Counted from the stretch's first letter, positions 10,901 to 18,592 are shown. The stretch: 64,000 nucleotides of DNA from Bactericera cockerelli (GCA_024516035.1 CM044964.1:24823333-24887332); one strand, 5' to 3'. The notes: generated by a model from the letters alone, not told the origin. Numbers and translations are program-made.

Positions 10901-12412
10901 CTGGGTCAACACGAGCGCCCCGGAAGGGAATACCTTTAGAAACAAGAAACAATTGTAACCAAATTTTTAATTCAATTTTATTGTCGAATGTAGGTATCGA
11001 ACCCGGAACCTTTCGCATCGCAAGCGATATCTTACCATGCTGATCGTGCGCTTTAGTCACATTTTTTTTTTTTTTTTTTTTTTGGCATTGGTTGGCAAGG
11101 CCATTCCATACAGCCATAATATTTTATTTTATTATTTTACATTTTAGGAATAAAATATGCATGTAAAAAATAGGCACCTAAAAATATTGAAAAATAAAAA
11201 TATTGGAAAGGGTAAAAAAAAAATATATGTGGCTTTTGTTTTACTGTATGAAAGAAAAAATAAAACCATAAGTTCTGGTATCCTGCAGAATAGTTTCATA
11301 TGAAAAAGGGTTGTCGCAAATTTTTGTGAGGGTTTTGAAAAGTGGCCCTCGTGTCTGGGTGTATCTCGAGCATTGCATAATTATATGTTGGAAGTCTTCC
11401 CTCTCCCCACACTCTGGACATTGGTTACTTGGCTCTAAGTTTATTTTAGAATAGAATAGATTATACCTTGTTTATACTGCCCAGGTAAGACTGAAAAGTC
11501 CCTTTACTCCAGCAGTCAAACAGGTCTTATATATTTTTAGGATAAATATTTTACAATTTAATATATAAAAAAACCATGTTTATTTTTTAAAAAGCTGAAA
11601 AAGTAAAAAAATGGAAAAAAAAACATTTTGTGCAGGTATGACTTACACAAACCGTGGTTCACTCTTAATCGGTTGAAATAAACGATGAATTTCCTTGAGC
11701 TTAGGTAACGCTTTAATCACATACATAATTGTATACAATTAAATAGTTGTCTAGAAGAACCACCTATGTGTTTTTGGGCACTTTTCAGTAGGGTACTTTT
11801 AGTAATACGATTAATGCAGCACCCAAATGCTCTTGTTTACGAAAAAAGACGAATAAAAACGAGTAGGAACAAAAAATTTTGTATGCTGGACTTCTCTAGT
11901 GATTCAAGACTTACACATAGGTTCCATTTTGAAAAAAAAAAAAAAAAAAAAAAAAAAATCGAAATTTTCACATAGGTGGTTCTTCCAGACAACTATTCAA
12001 TTGTATATACACACTATATGTATATTATTGTACATACATACACACTATAGTATATTATTCTAAATAAAACAATTTATCTTATCTTATCACTAGGAATAAA
12101 CAAACATCTCTTCTGATTTCCAGGTCGACGCCGACATGGCTAGTCTGTCCGGGGAGCCCAGCAGCAGCTCCAGTGGCGGCGGCTCCTCCCTGGCCCCGCC
12201 ACCGCCGTCAGTGCCGCCAAGTTCTCCCCCTTCAAAGAGAAGGTGTCCAACCTGTTCCGCTCCGAGCGAACCGACGCACTGGGGGTGAGCCGGATCATTC
12301 AGCACCTGAACCAACCCGGCGAGCTGATGAGCTTGAGGCGGGCAAATCGCCGCCGCGTTTGAGCGGCTCAAAGATCGAATCACATCATGATCACGACGGT
12401 ATCGCGATTTGA
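802..12412 (+). CDS. MCM3: DNA replication licensing factor MCM3 (whole gene, 7 exons)
   Basis: Subunit of the nuclear MCM2-7 helicase, which licenses origins and unwinds DNA in S phase. Exons are 802-1900, 2334-2528, 3142-3380, 4241-4447, 6325-6499, 8806-9051 and 12124-12412, all with GT...AG introns. The start is the ATG at 802 in a good context (AAAATGG); an in-frame TTG at 751 is not expected to start a eukaryotic protein. Visible in order: the N-terminal MCM domain, Walker A GDPSVAKS (residues 340-347), sensor-1 AAANPVYG and arginine finger SRFD (exon 3), the alpha-helical lid (exons 4-5), a basic/acidic linker (exon 6) and a C-terminal winged-helix-like end (exon 7). Identity is certain from near-continuous similarity to animal MCM3. 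Oddities: exon 2 (Walker B region) and exon 7 contain several frame-breaking indels, and the end of exon 5 is out of phase with exon 6 by one base. As sequenced the gene does not encode a full protein. Assembly errors are the likeliest reason, pseudogenisation the alternative. Confidence 0.93.
2334..2528 (+). CDS. MCM3: MCM3 exon 2 (Walker B region), frame broken
   Basis: Acceptor CCTCAG|GA at 2333 restores [18 protein letters not shown] in phase 1. After that the frame is lost: an extra or missing base follows 'acgggag', and the stretch that should read as the [12 protein letters not shown] and Walker B (CIDEFDKM) segments is legible only by changing frame several times (a TAG appears in the opening frame). 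'gatgagtttgataagatg' is still recognisable. The donor is GCTG|GTAAGA. Disruptions cluster between 2385 and 2510 as one-base indels, the pattern of sequencing error or early decay. Confidence 0.85.
2555..2705. repeat. Dispersed repeat, family H (copy 1)
   Basis: AT-rich lead followed by 'ctaaagggcggggttattgc' and 'caatctcttcca'. The same block recurs at 6540-6745 and 7500-7690, all within MCM3 introns. Class not determined. Confidence 0.55.
3142..3380 (+). CDS. MCM3: MCM3 exon 3 (sensor 1 and arginine finger)
   Basis: Clean exon, acceptor TTCAAG|GT and donor GCG|GTAAGA. It reads [18 protein letters not shown], then [29 protein letters not shown] and [12 protein letters not shown]. It holds sensor 1 (asparagine of AAANP) and the trans-acting arginine finger SRFD that contacts the ATP of the neighbouring MCM subunit. 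Phase 1 in, phase 0 out. Confidence 0.95.
3381..3900. other. MCM3 intron 3, no gene seen
   Basis: AT-rich intron sequence without coding potential or recognisable repeat before the SINE that starts near 3903. Confidence 0.6.
3903..4198 (+). repeat. tRNA-derived SINE, family A (copy 1, full head)
   Basis: Positions 3905-3977 resemble a tRNA-Gly: A-box 'tagctcagtggttaag', anticodon-arm-like 'cttgccatgcgg' and B-box 'ggtcgatccctgg'. A body then follows ('cccatcagaggggaggcgta', 'acaacacagaccacaagcg'), ending in a T/A-rich tail. The body recurs at 8147-8388 and, inverted, at 10797-11058. The tRNA-like head is part of the SINE and is imperfect in its acceptor stem, so it is not called as a tRNA gene. 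Confidence 0.75.
4241..4447 (+). CDS. MCM3: MCM3 exon 4
   Basis: Acceptor TCGTAG|GTT, donor GAG|GTAAGT, 69 codons in phase 0. It encodes [20 protein letters not shown], then [11 protein letters not shown] and [18 protein letters not shown], the MCM3 segment linking the AAA+ core to the lid helices. No disruption. Confidence 0.95.
4484..4760. repeat. Dispersed repeat, family G (copy 1)
   Basis: Starts with 'atttatttacactttattta' and contains 'gcgaagttaatgccttaggc' with 'ctctgccacttaaccccgg'. The same two parts in the same order occur at 39960-40165, and the second part also appears near 230-262. The internal 'taatgccttaggcatt' can form a short hairpin. Confidence 0.6.
4761..5589. other. MCM3 intron 4, AT-rich, SINE tail pieces only
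   Basis: No coding potential. A short stretch near 4930-4990 ('gggcagtataaataaggc') matches the 3' end of SINE family B. Confidence 0.5.
5590..6110 (+). mobile_element. LINE-derived coding fragment, split by a SINE
   Basis: Translation of 5611-5696 gives [20 protein letters not shown] and FGARGVIPS. The same frame resumes after the SINE at 5968 with [14 protein letters not shown] and ends [12 protein letters not shown]. This resembles the C-terminal tail seen after reverse transcriptase in some LINE polyproteins. Only a short tail remains, so it is a dead fragment within an MCM3 intron. Confidence 0.5.
5697..5967 (-). mobile_element. 5S rRNA-derived SINE (SINE3-like), copy 1
   Basis: Read on the minus strand from 5965, the head matches 5S rRNA: 'gccagcgtctatggcatg', 'ttgaatacaccggttc', 'accgaagttaagcgacatcc' and 'gacttggatgggtgacca'. 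The body continues to a poly-A tail (the T run at 5698-5715 on the plus strand). The element is flanked by a direct repeat attccaagtttt (5689-5700 and 5968-5979), a target-site duplication as made by LINE machinery. Confidence 0.85.
6325..6499 (+). CDS. MCM3: MCM3 exon 5 (lid helices)
   Basis: Acceptor CCACCAG|GCT. It encodes [20 protein letters not shown], then [19 protein letters not shown] and RSVEKEDGG. The donor is GGAG|GTAAGA, which ends the exon in phase 1, but exon 6 must be entered in phase 0. The copy of this exon end at 7104-7135 reads ...KEDAE|GTAAGA in phase 0, so the base string 'gacggcggag' here probably has one base too many, or the junction is not used as drawn. Confidence 0.93.
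6540..6745. repeat. Dispersed repeat, family H (copy 2)
   Basis: Same lead and 'ctaaagggcggggttattgc' block as at 2555-2705, preceded here by an AT-rich arm 'attctttattagatacaaaa'. Confidence 0.55.
6795..6924. mobile_element. MITE with 17-bp terminal inverted repeats (PIF/Harbinger-like)
   Basis: Termini GGGCGGAATTAATAGAC and GTCTATTAATTCCGCCC are exact inverted repeats flanked by TTA on both sides (6792-6794 and 6925-6927). A 3-bp TTA duplication with G-rich TIRs suits PIF/Harbinger. Partial relatives lie at 7006-7100, 7184-7197 and 7893-8005. There is no coding capacity. Confidence 0.6.
6958..7200 (+). repeat. Duplicated MCM3 exon-5 end with donor site and intron start
   Basis: 7104-7135 repeats about 31 bases of exon 5 ('cgtctgtccaggagtgtgg', 'gagaaagaagacg') followed by 'cagag|gtaagaaggttccc'. 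A shorter copy of the same donor and following intron is at 6958-7005 ('ctcagaggtaagaaggttcc', then 'gacctggcactaaggg'). Both are embedded in MITE remnants, so the exon boundary has been copied at least twice beyond the primary exon. Confidence 0.75.
7500..7690. repeat. Dispersed repeat, family H (copy 3)
   Basis: Third copy of the block also at 2555 and 6540, with an A-run in the middle and 'ggacggggttattgcctatg' near its end. Confidence 0.55.
7691..7900 (+). repeat. tRNA-derived SINE, family B (copy 1)
   Basis: tRNA-like head 'cggtagctcagtggtaaaga' with B-box 'gggttcgaaa', then 'catgacaagttatcttcccg' and a conserved tail 'gggcagtatataaacaaggc' plus (ATT)n. Inverted copies are at 15619, 25225 and 33258. 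Confidence 0.75.
8147..8388 (+). repeat. SINE family A (copy 2, head truncated)
   Basis: Body nearly identical to 3960-4198: 'accttccggtgcgctcgtgt', 'cccatcagaggggaggcata', then 'aaacactcatcttt'. Confidence 0.75.
8467..8612 (+). repeat. Dispersed A-tailed repeat, family I (copy 1)
   Basis: 'ttcggttccaagtgcggtta' ... 'gggtttttagtgggtggaat' ... 'gggtgtctttgaaag' ending in a long A run. Further copies are at 37048 (inverted), 40924 and 41231. The structure fits a SINE, but the head shows no clear tRNA boxes. Confidence 0.65.
8806..9051 (+). CDS. MCM3: MCM3 exon 6 (linker after the AAA+ lid)
   Basis: Acceptor TTCCCAG|GTT, donor GAG|GTAAGT, 82 codons. It begins [19 protein letters not shown], as in animal MCM3, then has a basic run KKRRRED and three near-repeats of DDVTED, ending RYDINE. 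The KKRRR-type basic patch and acidic stretch match the nuclear-localisation and linker region of MCM3. The DDVTE repeats reflect a short internal duplication. Confidence 0.92.
9062..9330 (+). repeat. tRNA-derived SINE, family E (copy 1)
   Basis: Head 'gcagagtgagttagcgcgct' with B-box 'gggttcgattcccagc', then 'ctcatacctcgtgaggaaaa' and 'gcgaccagtggcagaatc', ending near 'cacaaagaaaaagcatta'. Other copies are at 14690 (inverted), 25858 and 27830 (inverted). It starts about ten bases after the exon 6 donor. Confidence 0.75.
9513..9662 (+). repeat. tRNA-derived SINE, family D (copy 1)
   Basis: Head 'accgacctcagtagcttgat' with B-box 'ggtggttcaagtccgg', then 'gcgagtttgagtagttgtga' and 'atcacgaaagtgat'. 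Copies are at 20590 (inverted), 23442 and 27425 (inverted). Confidence 0.75.
9718..9846. repeat. Tandem duplication, 63-bp period
   Basis: 'atttgatgtactctaagtga' ... 'cccaactaatgttgaacttt' occurs twice in tandem (from 9724 and 9787). A third partial copy, 'atttgatgtactctaagtga', sits at 9490 just before the family D SINE. Confidence 0.75.
10164..10477. repeat. 154-bp tandem duplication with repeated 16-bp palindromes
   Basis: Two copies, offset 154 bases, of a unit running from 'gggtgggaaagtgtactggc' to 'gatctgtctactacagt'. Each unit holds the perfect palindrome CACAACTCGAGTTGTG. The same palindrome is also present at about 9941 and 10149, making four in 430 bases. Confidence 0.85.
10510..10767 (-). 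mobile_element. 5S rRNA-derived SINE (SINE3-like), copy 2
   Basis: Nearly identical to the element at 5697-5967, same orientation, with a 5S-like head at the right end and a poly-A tail (plus-strand T run) at the left. The flanking direct repeat caatctttttt occurs on both sides (10504 and 10768). Confidence 0.85.
10797..11058 (-). repeat. SINE family A (copy 3, inverted)
   Basis: Reverse complement of the 3903-4198 element: body 'tatgcctcccctctgatggg' and a tRNA-like head near 10990-11055 ('gtatcgaacccggaacc'). Confidence 0.7.
11059..12123. other. MCM3 intron 6, no gene seen
   Basis: AT-rich. It holds several A/T homopolymer runs (11061, 11935), a SINE B tail near 11455-11535, and two copies of a 'cacctatgtg'/'cacataggtggttcttcc' pair around 11750 and 11970 in opposite orientation, which suggests a small inverted-repeat element. 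No coding signal. Confidence 0.5.
12124..12412 (+). CDS. MCM3: MCM3 exon 7 (C-terminal winged-helix end), multiple frameshifts
   Basis: Acceptor TTCCAG|GTC continues exon 6 in phase 0 ([16 protein letters not shown]). At 'ggccccgcc' (12193-12201) the frame must shift by one base to continue as [18 protein letters not shown] and [17 protein letters not shown]. Two further shifts near 12331 and 12379 are needed to reach [17 protein letters not shown] and the expected terminal DGIAI before TGA at 12410. This order matches the conserved end of MCM3, so the family assignment is good, but at least three one-base losses occur within 240 bases. Confidence 0.8.
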
Positions 12413-12457
12413 TCTAAGTCAGATCTTTTTTTTTTTTTTAACCCCGTAGACGACCGG

Positions 12458-12528
12458 GTGTACCACCGGTGGTACACGCACGTTCGTACGGAATGGACCG
12501 GGTGTATCACCGGTGGTACACGCATGTA
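12458..12528. repeat. Paired 20-bp palindromes
   Basis: GTGTACCACCGGTGGTACAC is a perfect 20-base palindrome at about 12458. A copy with one mismatch (GTGTATCACCGGTGGTACAC) follows about 45 bases later. Both are preceded by 'gaccgg'. Confidence 0.75.
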
Positions 12529-12707
12529 CTACGGCTGTGAAATCCCTAAACATCGCCGGACCCATGGGAGAATTCACGAAAAACCATGCGGTCGTCTAAG
12601 TGTTAATGAATATTTATTTAAAGAGAGGTCTGTAACATTCAGAGTCCTTGCCCAGTCAGATCTTTGTTATTGTAAAAAAAATACTGTCACCTTCTCTTTG
12701 ATATTGT

Positions 12708-13124
12708 CACTGAGATCATATAACATAGAGGGAACCTTACCTATCTCGAGTTGAACAAATTTTATGCGTCCAACTTGAACTGCTGATGGTCCCTCTTTCA
12801 ACAAATCTCGGCTTCTGATTGGTTCAATTTATTTGAATTTTTTTGTTTCCCTCATGCAGTGCGGATATCTAAACATCTTTAATTTTCACGTCAGATACCA
12901 ACTCTTTTATTACTACATAGGTAATAAGTAGAAAATGAGGAAAGTAAAAGAGGAAGCAAAGACAGAAATAACTAATATGTAAAAAATTAGGTAGTTTAGG
13001 TATGCACTCTTTCGCGAGAGAAAAATTTACTACAGACCCGGCACTGATTTTGAAATCACTGATGGTCCCTCTTGGACGCAAATCTTGATACATCGGGTTC
13101 CCTCTATGTTATATGATCTCAGTG
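12708..13124. mobile_element. hAT-type MITE, 417 bp
   Basis: Termini CACTGAGATCATATAACATA... are inverted repeats of 29 identical bases (12708-12736 and 13096-13124). The element is bounded by an exact 8-bp duplication GATATTGT (12700-12707 and 13125-13132). An 8-bp duplication with CA...TG ends is the hAT signature. There is no transposase reading frame. Confidence 0.8.
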
Positions 13125-13134
13125 GATATTGTCA

Positions 13135-14029
13135 ACAACATCGGTTACCAATGGGGACCGGTGTTGAACAAAAGGAATTTAAGCGGCGTCCCACCGGTGT
13201 TGATCAACATATTGGTCAACAATTTTGCTTGCAGTGTGGAAAAAATTTAGTGAGCCGTGAGCGCGTTAAAATTTTAGTTGGGACGATGCAGTGTTAGTCC
13301 ACATTGTTCAACACCATTGGGAAGGTGGCTTGAAGCCGCGTTCACACATCTCTGTTTTAACCTTTAACGACTAGTGTTGCCATATGGCAACGATGGAGGC
13401 AGTGCAAGTTTCTGACCTGTTAGTTCAATACAGTACATGTTACCACTTTATAACATTATAGTTCTCATTGTTGACAATATTTGCTACCTTCTGAATTTTA
13501 CTAGACAGTCTATCAGTTGTTTTATGAGAAGTTTTGATTTTTATTTTTTTTCAAAATGGATCAACGTTTTCCAACAGTTCAGGCGTTAATGGGTTAAATT
13601 AGTTGTTGTAGCGGCGTGAGCTGAAGAAATAAGTAAAAGGTAGAAAATTTTCATATTCATTATCATTTACTTTTTTTTTAATTTTCCATTTATTTATTAC
13701 AATTATAATATGATAAGATTTTATAATGATTGAATGGTCCCTTTCTGAAAGTTAAAAAAAAAACTGTGTTGAGAAAGGGAGTTTTGCTTTTACTTTTGCT
13801 CTCAAGCAATTGGTCAATGTAAAAGCCAAAAAAGGTCTTAAAAAGTAAAATGTTTGCTTTATCAAGCTCGCTCGTCAAGTAGCATTCGCCACCGGGCCTA
13901 TATTAACACGAAAAGAGTTTTATATGTATCTATGTATACTTCCAAAAAGAAAAACATCTGATTTTGATTAAAAGAAAACAATTGTTCTCAAAACATTGTG
14001 AAAACAGACTAGACCAACTTTATTTGCCT
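13135..14029. other. Intergenic, no gene seen
   Basis: Contains short palindromic pieces ('accggtgttga' motifs near 13155 and 13195) and AT-rich DNA. No coding signal or recognised element. Confidence 0.5.
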
Positions 14030-14195
14030 CATCCTGAACCACATTTTCTCATGTTCGATCAACCATCGTGAGAACTAGACCTTTTTCTTTTTTAGCCATT
14101 AAACCCATGGGAAAACTACAAGCTAGTCTTGTAAGGGTTGGTGTTCACTGCTTATAGTCCTCTAGCAATACACTGGTCACCTCTCTGTTTAACAT
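14030..14195 (+). repeat. Dispersed repeat, family J (diverged copy)
   Basis: 'cctgaaccacattttctcat', 'gatcaaccatcgtgag' and 'gccattaaacccatgggaaa' match the better copies at 22145-22415 and 37228-37482. Confidence 0.55.
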
Positions 14196-14689
14196 CCCTC
14201 AGTAAGAATTATTAGTTGTTTTTTTTATGTATACATTAACGTTTTCATAAAAAGTTATTTTAGTAAAGTTTTTCCTCTCCATCTCGTTAAACCTTTTACA
14301 GTAAGGAATTTCCTCTGAAAAAGATCATAATTATCTCGATATGTAAAGTTCAAATACATCTACATCTACAGTAATCTCCATACTGTGTGAATTTTAATAA
14401 AACCAAATATATAGTTTTTCTGATTATTTTAAACATTTATTTCAGGAACTCTTTAAAGGAACTGACTTATGTACCTTTTTTCTAAGAGGAGTATATTATT
14501 TTAGTTGTATGATTTTATTTCTGGTAAAACAGAAGGCTCTTCACAATTTTTTGTGGGGAGCGCAGCAATACCAAGAACCTCCTTCATTTTCGAATTATTC
14601 TATTACATTAATTTTTATTTCAAGAATATTTATTTAAAGAGAGGTCTGTAACATTCAGAGTCCTTGCCCCTAATTTCTTTTTACTCTGG
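14196..14689. other. Intergenic, no gene seen
   Basis: AT-rich. 14629-14672 repeats a short segment ('aatatttatttaaagagagg', 'tctgtaacattcagagtcct') also present at 12606 and 15935. Confidence 0.5.
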
Positions 14690-14865
14690 TACTGCCCCAC
14701 TGGTCGTTACTCATACAAGTAACTACTATTTTTCCTCACGAGGTATGAGTGACTCCCAAATCCAAGTTTCAGAGCAGAAAAATTCCTGCCCCGCTGGGGA
14801 TCGAACTCAGGTCACCGTGTGTGCAATGCCTAGCGCGCTAACTTTTCTCGGCCACGGTGAATAGT
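14690..14865 (-). repeat. SINE family E (copy 2, inverted)
   Basis: Reverse complement of 9062-9240: 'cctcacgaggtatgagt' and a tRNA-like head ending at 'ctcggccacggtg'. Confidence 0.7.
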
Positions 14866-15164
14866 TTTTATATTTTTATTTGTTGCATAATATGAAGAAA
14901 TAATACAAGCGACTCCAGTAGTTGGCTTGATAAAAGTAGAATTATCTGGGGGTCGATGGTTCGGTCCCAAGGACAAAAAAATAATAAAAAATACATCGCT
15001 TTCAACTGCGCAGTAAAAAAACACTGCCAATCATGGAACAATATTTCCTCGTGATTGTTTCACATTGTATACAAGTGACAATTTTGAAATTTTATACTAA
15101 ATCTATTCAAACGGCTTAACCGAGTTCTGTAAGGGAGCTAAATAAATAGAAACGAAAACGCAGC

Positions 15165-15285
15165 CAGCGTCAATAGCAGGTTGAATACACCAGTTCTCGT
15201 TCTATCATTGAAGTCAAGCGTCATCCAGCGAGGTTAGGACTTGGATGGGTGACCATTAAATTTCGAACCCCGTGATGTCACCGTC
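15165..15285 (+). mobile_element. 5S rRNA-derived SINE fragment, copy 3
   Basis: 'ccagcgtcaatagcaggttg', 'aatacaccagttctcgt', 'gtcaagcgtcatccagcgag' and 'gacttggatgggtgacca' form the 5S-like head alone, in plus orientation and more diverged than the copies at 5697 and 10510. Confidence 0.7.
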
Positions 15286-15519
15286 GGTATATTTTTTTTG
15301 AAAAATAAATGACATACATTTTTTGTAAATTATGTAAAAAAGATCTACAAAAATTTATTTTTTTTTTTTAGTACATTTTCATCTGACATTCTTTTGTAAC
15401 ACTTCTATATGTACAATTTGTTCAATGAACACATGTATTCTTAAATAGGGCAAGTTGATCTTAACAGTACACATTATATCTAGATAGTAACAGTTACAAA
15501 TATATACTACAAAAAATCT

Positions 15520-15619
15520 NNNNNNNNNNNNNNNNNNNNNNNNNNNNNNNNNNNNNNNNNNNNNNNNNNNNNNNNNNNNNNNNNNNNNNNNNNNNNNNNN
15601 NNNNNNNNNNNNNNNNNNN
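15520..15619. other. Assembly gap (100 N)
   Basis: Exactly 100 N, the conventional filler for a gap of unknown size. Contiguity between MCM3 and everything to its right therefore rests on scaffolding. Confidence 0.99.
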
Positions 15620-15770
15620 TCCCTTACTACCACAGCAGTAAGACGAAAACGTATTATTACGAGGTCCAAATTCCAAATGGGACATAACTTGTCATGTCCC
15701 GGCGGGGTTTCGAACCCGCGACCTAGGGAAATTACCAACAGACGCCTTAGCTACTGAGCTACCGCGACAT
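15619..15770 (-). repeat. SINE family B (copy 2, inverted)
   Basis: 'gtcatgtcccggcggggttt' and 'cttagctactgagctaccgc' are the inverted head of family B. The element abuts the gap. Confidence 0.7.
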
Positions 15771-15804
15771 GACCCCACCTGAAGATTTTTTTATCCTATT
15801 TTAG

Positions 15805-15903
15805 GTGAACCACAAGATGCCGCGGAGTCAAGGAGCAGCTATAAATCCATGTGGCCCCAGATTGACTATGGCGGGGAAGTGAGCAAACATTTGTTCACCC
15901 CAG
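15805..15903 (+). CDS. Orphan exon-like segment, function unknown
   Basis: A 99-base open segment between a good acceptor (CCTATTTTAG|GT) and donor (CCCAG|GTAAGA). The reading frame gives EPQDAAESRSSYKSMWPQID followed by YGGEVSKHLFTP. Base composition is richer in GC than its surroundings, as for the real exons here. No family was recognised. It could belong to an upstream part of the CoA-transferase-like gene or to a separate gene interrupted by the gap at 15520. Confidence 0.35.
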
Positions 15904-16024
15904 GTAAGAATATTTTTATTTTTTCGGGGCAAGGACTCTGAATGTTATAGACCTCTCTTTAAATAAATATTCATAAAAAAAAAAAATAATTTTTTATTTT
16001 ATAAACTAATAAAACATCATCTCA

Positions 16025-16335
16025 CTGGTAGTAAAGGGTTAACGCGATAGTCTGGTAATTCAGGAGCGTAGGATTCCGTTGGTTCGAATCCCACACAGTG
16101 CATAATTTTTCCTCATTAATTTGAGTTTGTGACCACAATTATTTTGTAATTGTATATTTACGGGTGTAAAATAAAACATAAATACATACCATTACAATGA
16201 AAAAAACATAGATTAATTAAAACATTTAGGTAATAATTATAATAAGACTCTGAAGGTTAGGTGGTAGAAAATGCTTTGAGTATTAACCTCGCCTGGTGGT
16301 TATCTTCACTGAAAAGTGTTGTTATTATTGTTAAT
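16025..16335 (+). repeat. SINE family C (copy 2)
   Basis: 'gcgatagtctggtaattcag' and 'ggttcgaatcccacacagtg' head, then 'cattaatttgagtttgtgac', an AT insertion, and 'ggtggtagaaaatgctttga' to a (TTA)n-rich end. Confidence 0.65.
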
Positions 16336-16545
16336 ATTATTATTAAAGCACCCCGTCTAGAGTAATTAGATGGGGCAGTATGCCTCTGACACAGGCAGCA
16401 TTGCCTCGTTGGATAGCAATTGTCAGTCTGACGAAGAAAAGTCAAGGACCTGTTTTCTCCGGACAAAATTTTTGGCTTGCGGTTTTTATGAAGAGTTTGC
16501 TGTCTGCACTCCAGGGACCAAGAGTTTCAAAAGCCAGTGATAAAG

Positions 16546-17030
16546 TATGAGAGAAGAAAGAGGATAAGAAAGGGAGGGACCAAAAGAGAAGAGAGAGAAA
16601 GATGAAGACGAAAAGATAGAAATGCGATGACGAGACAAGTAAAGAATAGAAAAAAAGCGAAGGAGGAGGGAAAAATGGAGAAGAGAAGAGAAAAGAAGGA
16701 AGAGAGAGAGAGAAAAAAAGAGAAAAGATGCAATGAGGAAAGAAGAAAAAAAAGAGAACAGAAGAGAAAAAGAAGAGAAAAGGAAAGAAAAAGAAGAAGA
16801 AGAGAAAAGAAAAGAAAAAAAAAGCAAAGAAAAAGAAAAGAAGAGAAAGAAACAAAAGAAAAGAAAAAGAAAAGAGAAGAAAAGAAAAAGAAAAGAAAAG
16901 AAAAGAAAGGAAAGGAAAAGAAAAGAAAAGAAAAGAAGAGAAAAGAAAGAAGAGAAAAGAAAGAAAAGAAAAGAAGAGAAACGAAAAGAAAAAGAAAAAA
17001 AGAAAGACGATAAGAAGAGATGGGACAAAA
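16546..17030. repeat. Homopurine tract, about 480 bp
   Basis: The plus strand is almost entirely A and G, grading into AAAAG pentanucleotide repeats at 16860-17010. All three minus-strand frames and several plus-strand frames are open only because of composition. A shorter purine-rich block follows at 17410-17540. Confidence 0.9.
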
Positions 17031-17540
17031 AGACGTCTTTTCTTTATTAACCCTTTCACTGTACATCTATGAATTAGTTGGGAAAAAATTATGAACGATG
17101 CTTTTTTGAGTTTGTTAGAGTCCATAGATGATGTTTCCAAAAAAAAAAAAAAAAATCTTCAAAACTGAAAAATCTTTTGTTTACAAACGCAGTTCAAACC
17201 CTAGACTACACAGTTTTGACTGAGAAAATCAAGAGGGAAGAGAACAAAAAAAAAAAAAAAAACAACTCCAAAAAGTACAGAAACAAAATCATAGAATGCA
17301 GCACTGGTATTTTCAAAATCAATTGATGTCCCTGAGCAAGGACAAATTCAGTGAAAGGGTTAATCTCCTCTCTTCTTTTCATTGCATCTCACATCTTCTC
17401 ATCAATGTCATGAGAAGAAAAGGGAAAAAGAAGAGAAGAGGAAGAGAGAAGAGAAGAGACGCAATAAGACGAAGATATAACTTAAGAGAAAGAAAAGAGA
17501 AATATTCTATAAGCATTGAAAAAAAAAAAAAAAAAACGAA

Positions 17541-17835
17541 ACGAAATCGTTATTCCCATCATTAACTGTCAATCATTGATTTCCTTGACCTTGTAGTGAA
17601 ATCAATAATCATAACAAGCCATTGATCAAGGCACTTGACCTTATAACCTAGGTATTATAATGTACGAGTATGCTTGGTTAAAAGATTAACACAGGTATGT
17701 TCTGATATTCATGTACATCTAATACAACTACTCACTTTTCTGTTTATACTGATTTATACTGCTGTTGATACTAGGAACAAGCTCTGTATGAAAAGAAAAA
17801 AATACTATATAAAGAAATAAACAAAATTATGTTTT
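17541..17835. other. Intergenic AT-rich DNA, nothing recognised
   Basis: No coding potential or known repeat found by reading. 'aatcattgatttccttgacc' and a partly inverted relative lie close together at 17570-17640. Confidence 0.4.
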
Positions 17836-18474
17836 AAAAAATCTGGTGTAACATCACACGACTTTCCTTATCTCCCAAAAAGGAGTCGAATTCCGCCACT
17901 GGTGACTGAATGGTAACAGATAACTAAAAATCAATGCCAAATTCGTGATCAGCACTTCAAAATCAATTAATTTGATATGTCACAACCCCCATCTAGGATG
18001 AATAATAAAAAAGTTAGTCCAATCGGGTCCCCCTACAATACCGGTAAATTTTGGCCGGTTTCCAAAAAGTTAAAGATATCAAAAAAATGATTAGAGTGAA
18101 CCCCTATATTTTTTTAATCTGAGAAAATGTTATTCTCTAACTTTTTTTGTATCTTTAACCAATTCAAAGAAGCGGTGCTTGCGGCCAATATTTGCGGCCC
18201 TGCGGCCGCAGAATGCGGCCGATTTCAACCAAAAGTTTCATGGTTCGTCTGGTGTATAAAATTAATTACCATACCAATTTTCAAGTCTCTTGCTCTTACC
18301 GTTCTTGAGATATCCTGTTCACACACACACAGACAGACGCACGGACCAATGGCTGAAAACCACTTTTTTGGTATCCTGAGGCTATGATTCGTCCAGAAAT
18401 GTGAAAAACTGGGTAGGTCAAATTTTCGACGAATACAATACTTTCCTTATTATAGGATAAGGAAAGTAAAAAGG
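17836..18474 (+). mobile_element. Left arm of a large inverted repeat (TIR element copy 1)
   Basis: About 640 bases that recur inverted at 18593-19260. Within each arm the core begins ACTTTCCTTATC and ends GGATAAGGAAAGT, so each arm is itself an element with short terminal inverted repeats. It includes 'gcggccctgcggccgcag' and an (AC/AG)n stretch near 18310. No coding capacity. Confidence 0.8.
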
Positions 18475-18592
18475 CACTAGACCAGAAAACTAACTATTGC
18501 GTGGATTGCCATGTTCTGTAATTCCAAAATGGAATCATAAAAGATGGCAGTAGGGCTGCATATCGAATGAGCAAATAAAAGACCCCAAAGAA

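Noticed and set aside
16442..17140. Long S/F/L-rich or K/E/R-rich frames in the purine tract
   Set aside because: They are open only because the DNA is homopurine; there is no coding signature.
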